DNA of 64,000 bases from Halomonas eurihalina. Lineage in GTDB: Bacteria; Pseudomonadota; Gammaproteobacteria; Pseudomonadales; Halomonadaceae. The translations under genes and the position numbers were made by a program. The stretch spans positions 124,001 to 188,000 of the forward strand of contig NZ_VTPU01000008.1 of the NCBI RefSeq assembly GCF_008274785.1, in the 5' to 3' direction. Below the pieces are notes generated by a model. That model was not told the DNA's origin. It saw nothing but the letters and a program-made list of their open reading frames with translations, and ran no database searches. Shown one piece after another: positions 15,643 to 26,547 of this stretch (its first letter is position 1; each line of letters begins with the position of its first letter).

Positions 15643-18600
15643 TCACTCCGGCTGACGCCGGGACTGGTCCAGCAGGCTGGCGAGACTCGCCGCCTTGGGT
15701 TTCACCAGCCAGAAGTGGCGAATGAAGTCGCTGAAGTCTTCGAGGATGTCGCAACCGCGCTGCGAGCCGGTCTCGGCGACGAATTCTTCGATGACTTCCC
15801 TCAGGTGTCGACGATGGGCCTCCATGGCCTCGGTGTTGACCCGGTGGATCTCCACCAGCTCGTGGTTGTACTTGTCGACGAAGGTGCGGTCCTCGTCGAG
15901 CACATAGGCAAAGCCACCGGTCATGCCCGCGCCGAAGTTGACGCCGGTCTCGCCGAGCACGGCGACCAGACCGCCGGTCATGTACTCGCAGCAGTGATCG
16001 CCGGCCCCTTCGATCACCGCCTGGGCACCAGAGTTGCGCACCCCGAAGCGCTCGCCAGCCTGGCCGGCGGCATACAGCTTGCCCCCAGTGGCACCGTACA
16101 GGCAGGTATTGCCGATGATCGCCGTCTTGTGGCTTTCGAAGCGGCTCTCTCGCGGCGGCACGATCACCACCCGGCCACCGTTCATGCCCTTGCCGACGTA
16201 GTCGTTGGCATCGCCTTCCAGGTAGAGGTGGAGCCCGCGAGCGTTCCAGACCCCGAAGCTCTGGCCGGCCACGCCGCGGAAACACGCGGTCACCGGCGCA
16301 TCCTCGAGCCCCGCCTCGCCATAGCGCTTGGCGATGGTCCCGGAGGCCAGCGCCCCCACGGAGCGGTCGCAGTTGGTGATGGCAAACTCGAACTCCCCGC
16401 CGGATTTCTGCTCGATCGCCGTCTTCAGGGCGGCGAGCACTTCCTGGTTCTTGGCCCCCGGATCGTGGGGCACGTTACGCTCGACCTGGCAGAACTGCGG
16501 CGCCTCGGCCGGCACGAAGTCGTTGGTCATCAACGGCGACAGGTCCAGCCGGCGCTGGGAAGGTGTCACGCCCTCGATCGCCTCGAGCAGATCGGTGCGG
16601 CCGATCAGGTCGGTGAGCTGACGCACGCCCAGCATGGCCATCAGCTCGCGCACTTCCTCGGCAATGAAGCGGAAGTAGTGCTTGACCATATCCACCGTCC
16701 CGCGGAAATGCTCGTCGCGCAGGGCCTGGTGCTGAGTGGCGACGCCGGTTGCACAGTTGTTGAGGTGGCAGATACGCAGGTACTTGCAGCCCAACGCGAC
16801 CATCGGCGCGGTACCGAAACCGAAGCTCTCGGCGCCGAGGATCGCCGCCTTGATCACGTCCAGGCCGGTCTTCAGACCGCCGTCGGTCTGCAGGCGAATC
16901 TTGTCGCGCAGGCCGTTGATACGCAGCGCCTGATGAACCTCGGGCAGGCCGAGCTCCCAGGGGCTACCGGCGTGCTTGATCGAAGTCAGCGGGCTCGCCG
17001 CCGTGCCGCCATCGTAGCCGGAGACGGTGATCAGGTCGGCATAGGCCTTGGCCACGCCGGTGGCGATGGTGCCGATGCCGGGCTCGGAGACCAGCTTGAC
17101 CGAGACCTGGGCGTCGGGATTGACCTGCTTGAGATCGAAGATCAGCTGCGCCAGGTCTTCGATGGAATAGATATCATGATGCGGCGGCGGCGAGATCAGC
17201 GTCACGCCGGGCACCGCATAACGTAGCCGGGCGATCAACTCATTGACCTTGCCGCCAGGCAACTGGCCGCCCTCGCCAGGCTTGGCGCCCTGGGCCACCT
17301 TGATCTGCAGTACTTCAGCATTGGCCAGGTAGGCCGGCGTGACGCCGAAACGCCCGGAGGCAATCTGCTTGATCTTGGAACTGCGGATGGTGCCGTAACG
17401 AACAGGATCCTCACCGCCCTCGCCGGAGTTGGAGCGCCCTCCGGTCTCGTTCATGGCCTGGGCCAGGGCCTCGTGGGCCTCCGGCGACAGGGCGCCGAGC
17501 GACATGCCGGCGCTGTCGAAGCGCGGCAACAGGTTCTCGACGGGCTCCACTTCCTCCAGCGGCAGCGGCGTCTCGGCGGGCTTGAGCCGAAGCAGGTCGC
17601 GAATGGTAGCCGGATCGCGCTCGTTGACCAGGGCCGCGAATTTCTTCCACTTGGTGTAATCGCCTTCCTGCACGGCTTCCTGCAGTGCCTTGATCACATC
17701 CGGGTTGTAGGCGTGGTACTCGTGGCCATGCACGTACTTCATCAGGCCGCCGTGAGAAATGCTCTTGCGCGGCTTCCAGGCATCCTTGGCCAGCAGCTCC
17801 TGCTGCAGTTGCAGCTCGGCGAAGCCAGTGCCCTCGATGCGCGAGGCCATGCCGGTAAAGCACATGTCCATGACCTCGGACGCAAGGCCCACGGCCTCGA
17901 ACAACTGAGAGCCGCGGTAGGAAGCCAGCGTCGAGATCCCCATCTTCGAGAGAATCTTGAACAGCCCCTTCTGCAGCCCCTTGCGATAGTTTTCCCGGGC
18001 ATCGGCGGGATTGCCGACCAGTTCGCCAGTGCGATGCATGTCGGCCATGACCTGATAGGCCAGCCAGGGGTAGACCGCCGTGGCCCCGACCCCGAACAGC
18101 ACCGCCATCTGGTGGGCATCGCGGGCGTAACCGGTCTCGACGATCAGGTTGACGCGAGGCCGCAGTGCCAGTCGGCCCAGGTGATGATGCACCGCCCCCA
18201 CTGCCAGGGCGGCATGAATGGGCAGTTGCCCCTTCTCCAGGTTGGCGTCGGACAGCACCAGTAGCACTCGATCGCCGCGAGCGGCCTTCTCGGCCTCGGC
18301 GCAAAGCGCCTTCAAGGCGCCGTGGAGCCCTGTGGTCTCGGGGTCATAGGCCAGCGACAGCGTCTGGCTGGCGAAGGCCGGGTCCTCCTGAGTCACCAGG
18401 GCGGTAAACTTGCGCGGCGAGAGGACCGGGGTGGTCAAGATCAAGCGATGCGCGTGCTCCGGCGTTGCCTTGAAGACATTGAGCTCGGCGCCGATGCAGC
18501 TTTCCAACGACATCACGATCGACTCGCGCAGCGGGTCGATGGCCGGATTGGTGACCTGAGCGAACTTCTGGCGGAAATAGTCACTCAACAGCCGCTGCTT

Positions 18601-20091
18601 GGTGGAAAGCACCGCCATGGGCGTGTCGTCGCCCATGGAACCCACCGCCTCCTGACCGCTTTCGGCCAGGGGACGCAGGATCTGGTCACGCTCCTCGAAG
18701 CTGATCTGGAACATCTTCTGCTGCACGGCCAGGGCATCGGCATCCATATTCTGGAAGCGTGCCAGCTCGGTGAGCGCCGACTCCAGGTAGTTGGCCTCCT
18801 GCTTGAGCCAGCGCTTGTAGGGATAAGCCGACTTGAGCCGCGAGTCGATGTCCTCGGTATGCAGGACCTCGCCGGTTTCGGTATCCACCGCCAGGATCTG
18901 GCCAGGGCCGACACGCCCCTTGGCCACCACGTCCTCGGGCCGATAATCGTAGGTACCGATCTCGGATGCCAGGGTGATGTAGCCGTTGCGGGTGATCACC
19001 CAGCGTGCCGGGCGCAGGCCATTGCGGTCGAGCATGCAGACCGCTTGGCGGCCATCGGTCATGACCACACCAGCCGGGCCATCCCAGGGCTCGGCATGCA
19101 TGGAGTTGTACTCATAGAAGGCACGAAGATCGCCGTCCATGATCTCGACGTTCTGCCAGGCCGGCGGCACCATCATGCGCACCGCCCGATGCAGATCCAT
19201 GCCGCCAGTGAGCAGCACCTCGAGCATGTTGTCCATGCTCGAGGAGTCGGAACCCGTGGTGTTGACGATCTCGTCGAGCTCGGCAATGTCGGGCAGCCGC
19301 TCGCTGGTGAAGTTTTCCTTGCGCGAGTTGGCCCAGCCACGATTGGCCTCGATGGTATTGATCTCGCCATTGTGGGCCAGCAGCCGGAACGGCTGGGCCA
19401 GCGGCCAACGCGGCGCAGTGTTGGTCGAGAAGCGCTGGTGGAAGACGCAGATGGCCGTCTCCAGGCGAGTATCGCCCAGGTCGCGATAAAAGGCGGGAAG
19501 GTCCACCGGCATCACCAGGCCCTTGTAGGACACCACCTCGGGCGACAGTGAACAGACATAGAAGTCCGCGTCGTCGCGCAGGGCCTGCTCGGCATGGCGA
19601 CGCGCCATGAACAGGTCGACGTCGAAAGTGTCGCCGCTCGCCTCGCCGGGCTCGACGAACAACTGCCGGATGCGCGGCAGACAATCCAACGCCATGGGGC
19701 CACAGACACTGGGGTCTACCGGCACCTCGCGCCAGCCGAGCACGTTCAATCCGCGCTTGACCAGCTCGACTTCCAGGGTTTCCCGACATTGCGCTTCCCG
19801 GGCGTCGTCGTCGGGCAGGAAGATCGAACCGACCGCGAAGCGCTCGCCCAGCTCAGCGCCAAGTGCTTCCCGCGCCACTTCGCGCATGAAGGACTCGGGC
19901 ATTTTCAACAACAGGCCGCAGCCGTCGCCGGTCTTGCCATCGGCGGCGATGCCGCCACGGTGCGTCATGCAGGTCAGCGACTCGATGGCGGTTTTCAGCA
20001 AGTCGTGGCTAGCCTGCCCCTCCATGTGGGCGATCAAGCCGAACCCACAGTTGTCACGGAATTCGTCGGGCTGGTGGAGACCTCGGTTCAT
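15643..20091 (-). CDS. gltB: Glutamate synthase [NADPH] large subunit
   Basis: Transfers the glutamine amide nitrogen to 2-oxoglutarate, making two glutamates. The 1482 aa product has a short 14-residue propeptide before Cys15 (DN|CGFGL), the N-terminal nucleophile of the Ntn amidotransferase domain. The synthase domain follows with the [16 protein letters not shown]/2-oxoglutarate region, and a 3Fe-4S site with the pattern C-x5-C-x4-C ([12 protein letters not shown]). The C-terminal beta-helix has repeated GG-x-GG strands. GAGG lies upstream of the ATG. Upstream is a long AT-rich leader, unusual for this GC-rich window. Confidence 0.98.
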   Translation of the reverse strand: MNRGLHQPDEFRDNCGFGLIAHMEGQASHDLLKTAIESLTCMTHRGGIAADGKTGDGCGLLLKMPESFMREVAREALGAELGERFAVGSIFLPDDDAREAQCRETLEVELVKRGLNVLGWREVPVDPSVCGPMALDCLPRIRQLFVEPGEASGDTFDVDLFMARRHAEQALRDDADFYVCSLSPEVVSYKGLVMPVDLPAFYRDLGDTRLETAICVFHQRFSTNTAPRWPLAQPFRLLAHNGEINTIEANRGWANSRKENFTSERLPDIAELDEIVNTTGSDSSSMDNMLEVLLTGGMDLHRAVRMMVPPAWQNVEIMDGDLRAFYEYNSMHAEPWDGPAGVVMTDGRQAVCMLDRNGLRPARWVITRNGYITLASEIGTYDYRPEDVVAKGRVGPGQILAVDTETGEVLHTEDIDSRLKSAYPYKRWLKQEANYLESALTELARFQNMDADALAVQQKMFQISFEERDQILRPLAESGQEAVGSMGDDTPMAVLSTKQRLLSDYFRQKFAQVTNPAIDPLRESIVMSLESCIGAELNVFKATPEHAHRLILTTPVLSPRKFTALVTQEDPAFASQTLSLAYDPETTGLHGALKALCAEAEKAARGDRVLLVLSDANLEKGQLPIHAALAVGAVHHHLGRLALRPRVNLIVETGYARDAHQMAVLFGVGATAVYPWLAYQVMADMHRTGELVGNPADARENYRKGLQKGLFKILSKMGISTLASYRGSQLFEAVGLASEVMDMCFTGMASRIEGTGFAELQLQQELLAKDAWKPRKSISHGGLMKYVHGHEYHAYNPDVIKALQEAVQEGDYTKWKKFAALVNERDPATIRDLLRLKPAETPLPLEEVEPVENLLPRFDSAGMSLGALSPEAHEALAQAMNETGGRSNSGEGGEDPVRYGTIRSSKIKQIASGRFGVTPAYLANAEVLQIKVAQGAKPGEGGQLPGGKVNELIARLRYAVPGVTLISPPPHHDIYSIEDLAQLIFDLKQVNPDAQVSVKLVSEPGIGTIATGVAKAYADLITVSGYDGGTAASPLTSIKHAGSPWELGLPEVHQALRINGLRDKIRLQTDGGLKTGLDVIKAAILGAESFGFGTAPMVALGCKYLRICHLNNCATGVATQHQALRDEHFRGTVDMVKHYFRFIAEEVRELMAMLGVRQLTDLIGRTDLLEAIEGVTPSQRRLDLSPLMTNDFVPAEAPQFCQVERNVPHDPGAKNQEVLAALKTAIEQKSGGEFEFAITNCDRSVGALASGTIAKRYGEAGLEDAPVTACFRGVAGQSFGVWNARGLHLYLEGDANDYVGKGMNGGRVVIVPPRESRFESHKTAIIGNTCLYGATGGKLYAAGQAGERFGVRNSGAQAVIEGAGDHCCEYMTGGLVAVLGETGVNFGAGMTGGFAYVLDEDRTFVDKYNHELVEIHRVNTEAMEAHRRHLREVIEEFVAETGSQRGCDILEDFSDFIRHFWLVKPKAASLASLLDQSRRQPE

Positions 20092-20582
20092 GGACGTGCC
20101 TCAGCTACGAAGAGTTTTATTTGCAGAAATTATGTGTTATATTTTTATGTTTTTCTTTTTACACAGAGACGCTGATCAGGTCTCTAAACTGCACGGCAAA
20201 AGGCCGTCCAGAATAGCCAGCCCCCACCTTCAACGCAACGCCCCTCGTACCTCCCGCCCTGCGTTTTCTCCAGAAAATCCGTGACTTGCACATCCATTCA
20301 AGAAAAAAATCCTAGCAACTCAACAGTTTGCAAAACGTTGACGTGGTTCTCGGAGACTCATCACCCATAATGAGACTTTAGTCGCATAACTTTTCAAAAC
20401 CCCATGCCGATATGGCATATGGCATGCAAATTCACGCAAAACGGCGATATGGACACCCCAAAACGACGACGCCCGCGACAAGGCGCGGGCGTCGTTATGC
20501 GAATGTCAGATGCTTGTGACTGGCAGCTCAATGAGTATTGTGAACCCCACCATCGTCCAGGATAGCTAGAATCAGTGCTCTC
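20092..20582. other. Intergenic region aroB-gltB
   Basis: No gene is seen in 491 bp. The part next to gltB (20109-20162) is strongly AT-rich and on the gltB sense strand A-rich (AAAAAGAAAAACATAAAAAT), likely the gltB leader. Runs of A/T near 20300-20320 may mark promoter elements, but no clear -35/-10 pair was found. The aroB terminator lies at the other end. In Pseudomonas a damX-like SPOR gene sits here; none is present. Confidence 0.6.
20466..20495 (-). terminator. Terminator after aroB
   Basis: A 12 bp perfect stem (20466-20477 with 20484-20495, core GACGCCCGCG/CGCGGGCGTC), 6 nt loop, followed on the minus strand by CG and TTTT. It lies about 90 bp after the aroB stop and would end the pilMNOPQ-aroKB transcript. 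Confidence 0.7.
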
Positions 20583-21707
20583 CTAGCGGCGTGGGAAGCC
20601 CTCCAGCAACTCGCTCAGCACCTCGGGCGGCGTCTCATCATGAATGCAGGCATCACCGAGTCGACGCAGTAGGATCAAGCGCAACCGTGTATCCAGGTTC
20701 TTCTTGTCCAGTCGCATGAGTGCCAGGAAGTCCTCCGCCTTCATGTCGGCCGGTGCCGCCAGCGGCAACGATGCCGCCTCGAGGATCGCGCGAACCCGTG
20801 CCACATCGGCCTCCGTGAGCCAGCCCAGCCGATGCGACAGTTCCGCGGCCATCAACATGCCGGCCCCCACGGCCTCGCCATGCAGCCAATGCCCATAGCC
20901 CTGATGAGTCTCGATGGCATGGCCGAAGGTGTGACCCAGGTTGAGCAAAGCCCGCACGCCCTGCTCGGTCTCGTCCTCGGCGACGATCTCGGCCTTGAGA
21001 CTGCAGCTACGCTCGATGGCGGACGTCAAGACGGCGGCATCGAGATGACGCAACGCCGGCATGCGCTCCTCCAGCCAGGACAGGAAGTCGGCGTCCCGAA
21101 TCAGGCCGTACTTGATGACTTCGGCGAGCCCGGCAGAAAGCTCGCGGGGCGGCAGGCTTACCAGGGTGTCCGTATCGATCAGCACCGCCCGAGGCTGCCA
21201 GAAGGCACCGATCATGTTCTTGCCGCGCGGATGATTGACCCCGGTCTTGCCACCGACCGAGGAATCCACCTGGGCCAGCAGGGTCGTGGGCACCTGGATG
21301 AAGGCCACGCCACGCTGATAACTGGCGGCGGCATAACCGACCATGTCGCCAATCACGCCGCCGCCCAGGGCGATCAAGGTGCACCGACGGTTGAATCCGG
21401 CCGCCAGCAACTCGTCCCAGATGCGCTCGACGCTGGCCAGGTTCTTGGTCGCTTCGCCGTCGGGCAACACCAGCTCGCGCACCCCCAGATCGTCCGGCAG
21501 GCCGCGCTTGAGCGCCTCCAGATACAGTGGCGCCACCGTCTCGTTGGTCACGACCATCACCTGACGACCGGCCAGGTGATGCGTCAGCCACTGAGGGTCG
21601 CCCAGCAACCCCGGGCCGATATGGATGGGATAGCTGCGCTCGCCCAATGCCACTCGCAGAGTGCGCAGGGCATCATGGGACGGCGGAACTTCAGGAGATT
21701 GCGTCAT
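20583..21707 (-). CDS. aroB: 3-dehydroquinate synthase
   Basis: Converts DAHP to 3-dehydroquinate, the second step of the shikimate pathway, using NAD+ and a metal. The 374 aa product has the NAD-binding [19 protein letters not shown] and [19 protein letters not shown], the metal-binding KAEIVAEDE, and [12 protein letters not shown]. The start at 21707 ([12 protein letters not shown]) lies 4 bp after aroK; 27 more upstream codons overlap aroK and are not family-like. Co-transcribed with aroK. Functionally linked to the DAHP synthase gene at 48921-49985. Confidence 0.97.
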   Translation of the reverse strand: MTQSPEVPPSHDALRTLRVALGERSYPIHIGPGLLGDPQWLTHHLAGRQVMVVTNETVAPLYLEALKRGLPDDLGVRELVLPDGEATKNLASVERIWDELLAAGFNRRCTLIALGGGVIGDMVGYAAASYQRGVAFIQVPTTLLAQVDSSVGGKTGVNHPRGKNMIGAFWQPRAVLIDTDTLVSLPPRELSAGLAEVIKYGLIRDADFLSWLEERMPALRHLDAAVLTSAIERSCSLKAEIVAEDETEQGVRALLNLGHTFGHAIETHQGYGHWLHGEAVGAGMLMAAELSHRLGWLTEADVARVRAILEAASLPLAAPADMKAEDFLALMRLDKKNLDTRLRLILLRRLGDACIHDETPPEVLSELLEGFPRR

Positions 21708-21711
21708 GGCA

Positions 21712-22254
21712 TCAGGCCTTGCATTGAAGTGGGTCGACCAGGCGTTCCACGCGGCGCAGGATATCGCCGACCACGGCGCGCGGACCACGGCGGTCAGTAC
21801 GCACGATGATATCCGCGGTCGCCCGGTAGAGCGGGTCGCGCAGCGCGAACATCTCCTCGAGCACCTGACGGCGGTCGTTACGCTGTAGCAGCGGACGGTT
21901 GCGATCCTTGGCCGTACGCCGCAATTGCTGGTTCACGGTGGTATAGAGATAGATGACGGTGCCACTTTCGCGCAGGACCCGGCGATTTCCCTCACGCAGC
22001 ACGGCCCCGCCGCCGGTCGCGATGACCACTTGTTCACGCTCGGCCAGCTCCCGGAGCATCTGGGATTCGCGGTCACGAAAGCCCGCCTCGCCCTCCACAT
22101 CGAAGATCCAGGGGATATCGGCGCCGCAACGCGACTGGATCTCATGATCGCTGTCGAGGAACTCCCGCGACAACTCGGTCGCCAACAGGCGGCCGATGGT
22201 ACTTTTTCCGGCCCCCATGGGACCGACCAGGATCAGATTGGGTAATGCCGGCAT
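21712..22254 (-). CDS. aroK: Shikimate kinase
   Basis: Phosphorylates shikimate with ATP. The 180 aa product has Walker [10 protein letters not shown] at residues 11-19, the shikimate-binding [20 protein letters not shown] with E-x-G-F-R-x-R-E, and ATGGGAVLR. Its ATG shares the last base of the pilQ stop (TAATG), indicating translational coupling. The pilQ-aroK-aroB order is the classical gammaproteobacterial arrangement. Confidence 0.97.
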   Translation of the reverse strand: MPALPNLILVGPMGAGKSTIGRLLATELSREFLDSDHEIQSRCGADIPWIFDVEGEAGFRDRESQMLRELAEREQVVIATGGGAVLREGNRRVLRESGTVIYLYTTVNQQLRRTAKDRNRPLLQRNDRRQVLEEMFALRDPLYRATADIIVRTDRRGPRAVVGDILRRVERLVDPLQCKA

Positions 22255-23591
22255 TAGTGAGTCGCCAGGTTGTCGTCCAGTATTCGGGGCGTAATGAATA
22301 CCAACAACTCTACCTGATCGCTGCTGTTCTCGGTATAGCGAAATAGGTGGCCGAGTAGTGGCAAATCACCCAACAGGGGCGTCTTGAACAACTGACGAAC
22401 CTGCTCGGTGGAGAGAATCCCGCCGAGCACCACCGTATCGCCGTCATCGACCAGCACCTGGGTAGCGATCTGGTTGGTATCAATGGCCGGGGCCCCGCCG
22501 AAGGTTTCCTGGGCCACGGTGTCGTTGTTGATCACAAGCTCCATGATGATGCGATCATCGGGTGTGATCTGGGGCGTGACTTCAAGGGACAGGACAGCTT
22601 CCTTGAACTCGACATTGGTGGCGCCGCTCGAAGTCGCCTCCTGATAGGGAATCTCGGTGCCCTGCTTGATCAGCGCAGTACGCTGATTGGCGGTGATCAC
22701 CCTGGGCTGGGAGATGATCCGGCTCTTGCCTTCGCTTTCCAGGGCGCGCAATTCGAGGTCGAGCAGCACGTCGCCGGACAGGTAGCCGAAGCCAAAGGTC
22801 GTGGCCGGTGACCCAGCACTTCCCAGGTCCACGGCCAATCCACCCGATTCGGCCACGCCGCTGGACGCACCGCCGGCGTTGAGCCCGTTCGGCGTACTCC
22901 CTTCGTTGGCGGACAAGCCCCAGGAGATACCCAATTCGCGCGCCACGCTGTCCCGGGCGATGACGATACGCGCCTCGATGCGTACCTGGCGCACCGCCAC
23001 GTCGAGACGCGCCAGCATCCGCCGAATCGCGGCGACACGTTCGGCGGAATCTTGCACCAGCAGCGTATTGGTACGCACATCCACGGCAACCCGCCCCCGC
23101 TCCGTCAGCAGGCCAATGCCCGTCTCGCCGCGCAACATGTCCGCCAGATCCTCCGCCTTGGCGTACTTGACGCGCAGATGCTCGATCACCAGCGGCACCT
23201 CGGGCACGATTCCCCCGGCTTGTTCTCTCCGGCTCCCGCGTTCCGCCAGTTCCTCGGCGGGCGCCACCATGATGACGTTACCTTGCCAACGGCTGGCCAG
23301 CCCCTGGCTTTCGAGAATCAACGCCAACGCCTGCTGCCAGGGCACCTCCTCAAGGTTTAGCGTCACCCGCCCGGACACGCTGTCACTGGCCACCAGGTTG
23401 AACCCGGTGACATCGGCGATGGCCGCCAGCGCAGTACGTACCGAAACATCCCGCAGATTGAGCGAGATGAGACGTGCGTCAGCACTGACCTTCTCGCCGA
23501 CATTCTCCACCGCCTTCACCTGACAAGGCGATGCCACAATGGCCACCGCCAACAGGACTGCGCCCATCGCGCCATTCCACTTTCTTGCCAT
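22254..23591 (-). CDS. pilQ: Type IV pilus secretin PilQ, short form
   Basis: Outer-membrane channel through which type IV pili exit. The 445 aa product has a signal peptide ([22 protein letters not shown]), then at about residues 35-95 an STN/N0-like domain ([25 protein letters not shown]), an N1 repeat ([20 protein letters not shown]), and the secretin core with VPLLGD-like [15 protein letters not shown] and [10 protein letters not shown]. The start at 23591 is preferred because GGAGG lies 8 nt upstream; an ATG at 23606 has none. It lacks the N-terminal AMIN domains that make most PilQ proteins about 700 aa, so peptidoglycan anchoring must differ or come from another protein. Confidence 0.95.
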   Translation of the reverse strand: MARKWNGAMGAVLLAVAIVASPCQVKAVENVGEKVSADARLISLNLRDVSVRTALAAIADVTGFNLVASDSVSGRVTLNLEEVPWQQALALILESQGLASRWQGNVIMVAPAEELAERGSRREQAGGIVPEVPLVIEHLRVKYAKAEDLADMLRGETGIGLLTERGRVAVDVRTNTLLVQDSAERVAAIRRMLARLDVAVRQVRIEARIVIARDSVARELGISWGLSANEGSTPNGLNAGGASSGVAESGGLAVDLGSAGSPATTFGFGYLSGDVLLDLELRALESEGKSRIISQPRVITANQRTALIKQGTEIPYQEATSSGATNVEFKEAVLSLEVTPQITPDDRIIMELVINNDTVAQETFGGAPAIDTNQIATQVLVDDGDTVVLGGILSTEQVRQLFKTPLLGDLPLLGHLFRYTENSSDQVELLVFITPRILDDNLATH

Positions 23592-23623
23592 GTCCTCAGC
23601 CTCCATGCCGTGGGCGCGACGCT

Positions 23624-24127
23624 TCAGCCATCCAACCCCAGGATAACGTCGCGCTCATTCCAGCCCCCGTTGCCATCGGGGTGTTTCTCCATCAGGTGCA
23701 CTCTTGTCCCTGAGATCGCGACAATGCGCCCCTGATGGCGCCCAAGGCGGCCACCGATACCCAGTCGATGCACGTTTCCTTCTGGCGTTTTCACCAGCAC
23801 CCAGGCTTCGCCCGCGGTACTCAGCGTGCCCACCAGGGTCAATGCCTCTAGCGCATAGCCCTCGAGTGGCGCGCGGTCTGGCGACACTCCAGCCACGCCA
23901 CGGCGCGCGCTCACCGGCTCAACGACCGAGAAAGGATTTGGGGAATTGGCGAAGCGATAGCTCGCCGCCACTGGCGCCGGTAATGCCGATACCTCTTCCA
24001 CGGCTGTGGCCACGGCATCGGCGCGCCATGCCACGAGTTGCCGTTCCAGTGCATCGAGACCGGCGTCATGACAACCCCCCGACAGCACCCCCAATCCCAG
24101 AGCAGCAACGCGAACCCAGCGCATCAT
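23624..24127 (-). CDS. pilP: Type IV pilus assembly lipoprotein PilP
   Basis: Periplasmic lipoprotein linking the PilN/PilO inner-membrane complex to PilQ. The 167 aa product has a short hydrophobic N-terminus ending in LSGGC, a slightly unusual lipobox, then a flexible linker and the beta-domain (LEGYALEALTLVGTLSTAGEAWVLV...VHRLGIGGRLG) with the PilP pattern around NPF at residues 63-65. The start overlaps the pilO stop (ATGA). A second Met follows directly, so the start is uncertain by one codon. Confidence 0.95.
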   Translation of the reverse strand: MMRWVRVAALGLGVLSGGCHDAGLDALERQLVAWRADAVATAVEEVSALPAPVAASYRFANSPNPFSVVEPVSARRGVAGVSPDRAPLEGYALEALTLVGTLSTAGEAWVLVKTPEGNVHRLGIGGRLGRHQGRIVAISGTRVHLMEKHPDGNGGWNERDVILGLDG

Positions 24128-24741
24128 CCTTCCTCCTTGGCACTCGACGGTTCGACGCTGTAGGCCCTCGCCTGTACAGATAGGTGCAATCGCCCCTCTT
24201 CCACGGCCAGTCGCACATCATGCAAGGTGACCAAGCGTGGGAGATTGGCGACATCGGCAACGAAGTCTCCCAGCCGATTGAAGGACCCCGTCACCTGGAT
24301 CGAAACAGGATGCACAACGACGAGCCCCGTTTCGGCGGCGTTTCCAAGCCGAACCGCCTCGATCGTCAATTGACGGTCGAGCGCCAGAGCCCCGACGTCG
24401 TCGATCAGCGACGCCATATCGGCCTTTTCGGGGAAGGCAGTTTGCAGCTCAGCCAGACGCTGCTCGAGCGCCGCCACCTGCTCTCGCAACCCCGACAGGT
24501 GCGCCGCGCGGGCGGCATCACGGCGGTACGCCTCCAGCAGCATGGCTTCCTCGCGCTTCGCCTCGTCCAGGGTCTTCACGGTCGGCAGTGCCAGAACAAC
24601 GTAACTCCCAACACACACGACAACCGCCAGCAGAGCGCAACACAGCCATTTCAAGCCGAGTGGCCACCGATCGGCGTCACGAACGTCAAGCTCGCGCCAC
24701 TCCAGTTGCCGCATACGCAGCCAAACCGGCATCCAGTTCAT
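24124..24741 (-). CDS. pilO: Type IV pilus inner-membrane protein PilO
   Basis: Forms a heterodimer with PilN in the alignment subcomplex. The 205 aa product has a short cytoplasmic N-terminus, one membrane segment (about 30-50, WLCCALLAVVVCVGSYVVLAL), a coiled coil (KREEAMLLEAYRRDAARAAHLSGLREQVAALEQRL) and a ferredoxin-like periplasmic domain with VHPVSIQVTGSFNRLGDFVADVANLPRLV, a PilO hallmark. The ATG at 24741 overlaps the pilN stop by 4 nt and gives the family's N-terminus; the longer frame reads through pilN. Confidence 0.95.
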   Translation of the reverse strand: MNWMPVWLRMRQLEWRELDVRDADRWPLGLKWLCCALLAVVVCVGSYVVLALPTVKTLDEAKREEAMLLEAYRRDAARAAHLSGLREQVAALEQRLAELQTAFPEKADMASLIDDVGALALDRQLTIEAVRLGNAAETGLVVVHPVSIQVTGSFNRLGDFVADVANLPRLVTLHDVRLAVEEGRLHLSVQARAYSVEPSSAKEEG

Positions 24742-25286
24742 GACGAGCGCCCTCCTCGTCCTGCCTGCACCAGGTTCAGCCGGAACTGCCACCCCTGAGA
24801 CAGGGGCACCACTTCCGACAACGATGGCGCCTCAAAGGCAGGCGACGCCTCAAGCGCCTGCAGTTGCGCGGCGATCCGCTGGTGACTGTCGGCCGAGCCA
24901 ACCAGCATCAACAGCCCTCCTCGCCGCTCGAGGCTTAAATAGCGCACCCCCGCCACTCGTGTGGAGGCCAGGCCATTGAAGATGGCCAGGACCTCCCCAC
25001 GCTTGTCGAGACGGCTCTTCAGCTCGGCCCGGCGTAGCACCAGATCAGCCAACAGAGCTTCCTGGCGCTCAACTGCCTGGACGGCGGAGCGTAGCGCCTC
25101 GGCATGGCGTTCGATGAGTGCATGGCGACGCTGCTGCGCCTCGAACCGATCAGCATGATGGCGCTCCAGGCCATACCCCGCCGCCACCCCGACCAACAGG
25201 GCACCCAGCAGCATGATTCGCCAGCGACGACGACGTTTCTCCCGCCAGGCATCGCGCCATGGCAGCAGATTGATATCGACACTCAT
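24738..25286 (-). CDS. pilN: Type IV pilus inner-membrane protein PilN
   Basis: Binds PilM through its conserved N-terminal INLLPWR motif (here SVDINLLPWRDAWREKRRRR) and pairs with PilO in the periplasm. The 182 aa product has one membrane span (about 24-41), a long coiled coil and a C-terminal ferredoxin-like domain. The start overlaps the pilM stop (ATGA), matching the family N-terminus. Confidence 0.96.
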   Translation of the reverse strand: MSVDINLLPWRDAWREKRRRRWRIMLLGALLVGVAAGYGLERHHADRFEAQQRRHALIERHAEALRSAVQAVERQEALLADLVLRRAELKSRLDKRGEVLAIFNGLASTRVAGVRYLSLERRGGLLMLVGSADSHQRIAAQLQALEASPAFEAPSLSEVVPLSQGWQFRLNLVQAGRGGRSS

Positions 25287-26302
25287 GAACGCCCCCGCAT
25301 CGCCAGCCCGCGAGCGATCAGCATATCCGGAGCCGCCTCGGCCAGGGCCCGAGCATCGACGCGAGGATGCCATCTCACTCCGTGCAACGGATTGGTCACC
25401 GCTACCTGCAGGCCACTTTCCCCCGCCAGTCGTCCCGCGAGTCCTGGCAACAGGCTGACGCTTCCCGCCAGCGCCATGCGCCGTATCTCACGCCCCCGAC
25501 CTGCGGCATGATAAAGCTGCATAGCCCGGCCAACCTGCCGTGCCAGGGCATCGACACAGGGCGCCAGAGTGTCGTCCTGCCGGTGCTCAGTTCCATGGCG
25601 ACCACGGGTTGCCTCGATCAGCACCCGCCCACCCAGGGCGATGTCATGCCGATAGACGACGCGCCCACGCTGCAGGATATAAAGGGTGCTGCTGTCGGTA
25701 CCGATATCCACCAGCGCCACCCCTTCTCCGTCTTCCCCAGAGGGCGAGAAACGGATCCCGGGCACCGCCATCGCCCGTTCCACGGCAAAGGTATCGACAT
25801 CCACGGCCACTGACGTCAACCCGACGCGACGCAACAGCTCGACACGCTGCTCGACGGTCTGACGCCGACAGGCAACCAGCAGCACCGCCTGCTGATCATC
25901 AGCATCGTCGAGTGCTCCCAGCGACTGGAAATCGAAGGTGATGTCATCGAACGGAAAGGGAATATGCTTGTCCGACTCAAGTTGGAGCCGGGACTCGATG
26001 TCGTCCTCGCCCAGCGAGGCGGGCAGGCTCAGGGTCTTGACGATAGCAGCCCCGGCCGGCACGGCAACACACGCCCGCTTGCCAAGTGGTTTGGCAGCGG
26101 CCAGGGCATGCGATAGAGCGTCAGCGACAGCACCATCATCATGAATACGATTTTCGATCACGGCGCCCATGCGCAGGGGCGCCATAGCAAGGCCCGATAC
26201 TTGCGGCTCGACACCCTTGAAGCGAAACTCGATGAGCTTGACGGTCGATACGCCGATATCGACACCGATCAAGCCCTTGTCGGCTGCCTTGAATCGCCAC
26301 AT
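25283..26302 (-). CDS. pilM: Type IV pilus assembly ATPase-like protein PilM
   Basis: Cytoplasmic actin-like protein that caps the PilNOP complex. The 339 aa product starts MWRFKAADKGLIGVDIGVSTVKLIEF with the actin-fold phosphate loop DIGVSTVKLIE, followed by VDIGTDSSTLYIL and LAGSVSLLPGLAGRLA. GGAGG lies 9 nt upstream. First gene of pilMNOPQ-aroKB, divergent from mrcA, exactly as in Pseudomonas. Confidence 0.96.
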   Translation of the reverse strand: MWRFKAADKGLIGVDIGVSTVKLIEFRFKGVEPQVSGLAMAPLRMGAVIENRIHDDGAVADALSHALAAAKPLGKRACVAVPAGAAIVKTLSLPASLGEDDIESRLQLESDKHIPFPFDDITFDFQSLGALDDADDQQAVLLVACRRQTVEQRVELLRRVGLTSVAVDVDTFAVERAMAVPGIRFSPSGEDGEGVALVDIGTDSSTLYILQRGRVVYRHDIALGGRVLIEATRGRHGTEHRQDDTLAPCVDALARQVGRAMQLYHAAGRGREIRRMALAGSVSLLPGLAGRLAGESGLQVAVTNPLHGVRWHPRVDARALAEAAPDMLIARGLAMRGRS

Positions 26303-26467
26303 TGCTCACACCCTCCGGTGCGAGTCATGCCACGGACATCCAGTGCGTCCCTGCACCTTGGCGACTATCGTCGCACGCCCGTCCCCGAAGGTTAGATGCA
26401 AATGACAAATTCCACACAAAAACACTGTCGCCACCGGTCAACGCTGGTGGTCCCTTCTCCGTCTTCC

Positions 26468-26473
26468 TATAAT
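26468..26473 (+). promoter_or_regulatory. Candidate -10 box of mrcA
   Basis: A perfect TATAAT lies 75 bp before the mrcA start in the 245 bp divergent pilM/mrcA region. The -35 position (TGGTGG, 17 bp upstream) is weak. Confidence 0.4.
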
Positions 26474-26547
26474 GGCCGTCGCATCGCACGACCGCACTGC
26501 GCACCTCGCTACGACGTTCTTGTTCTCAGCACGGATACCGCGTTTTC

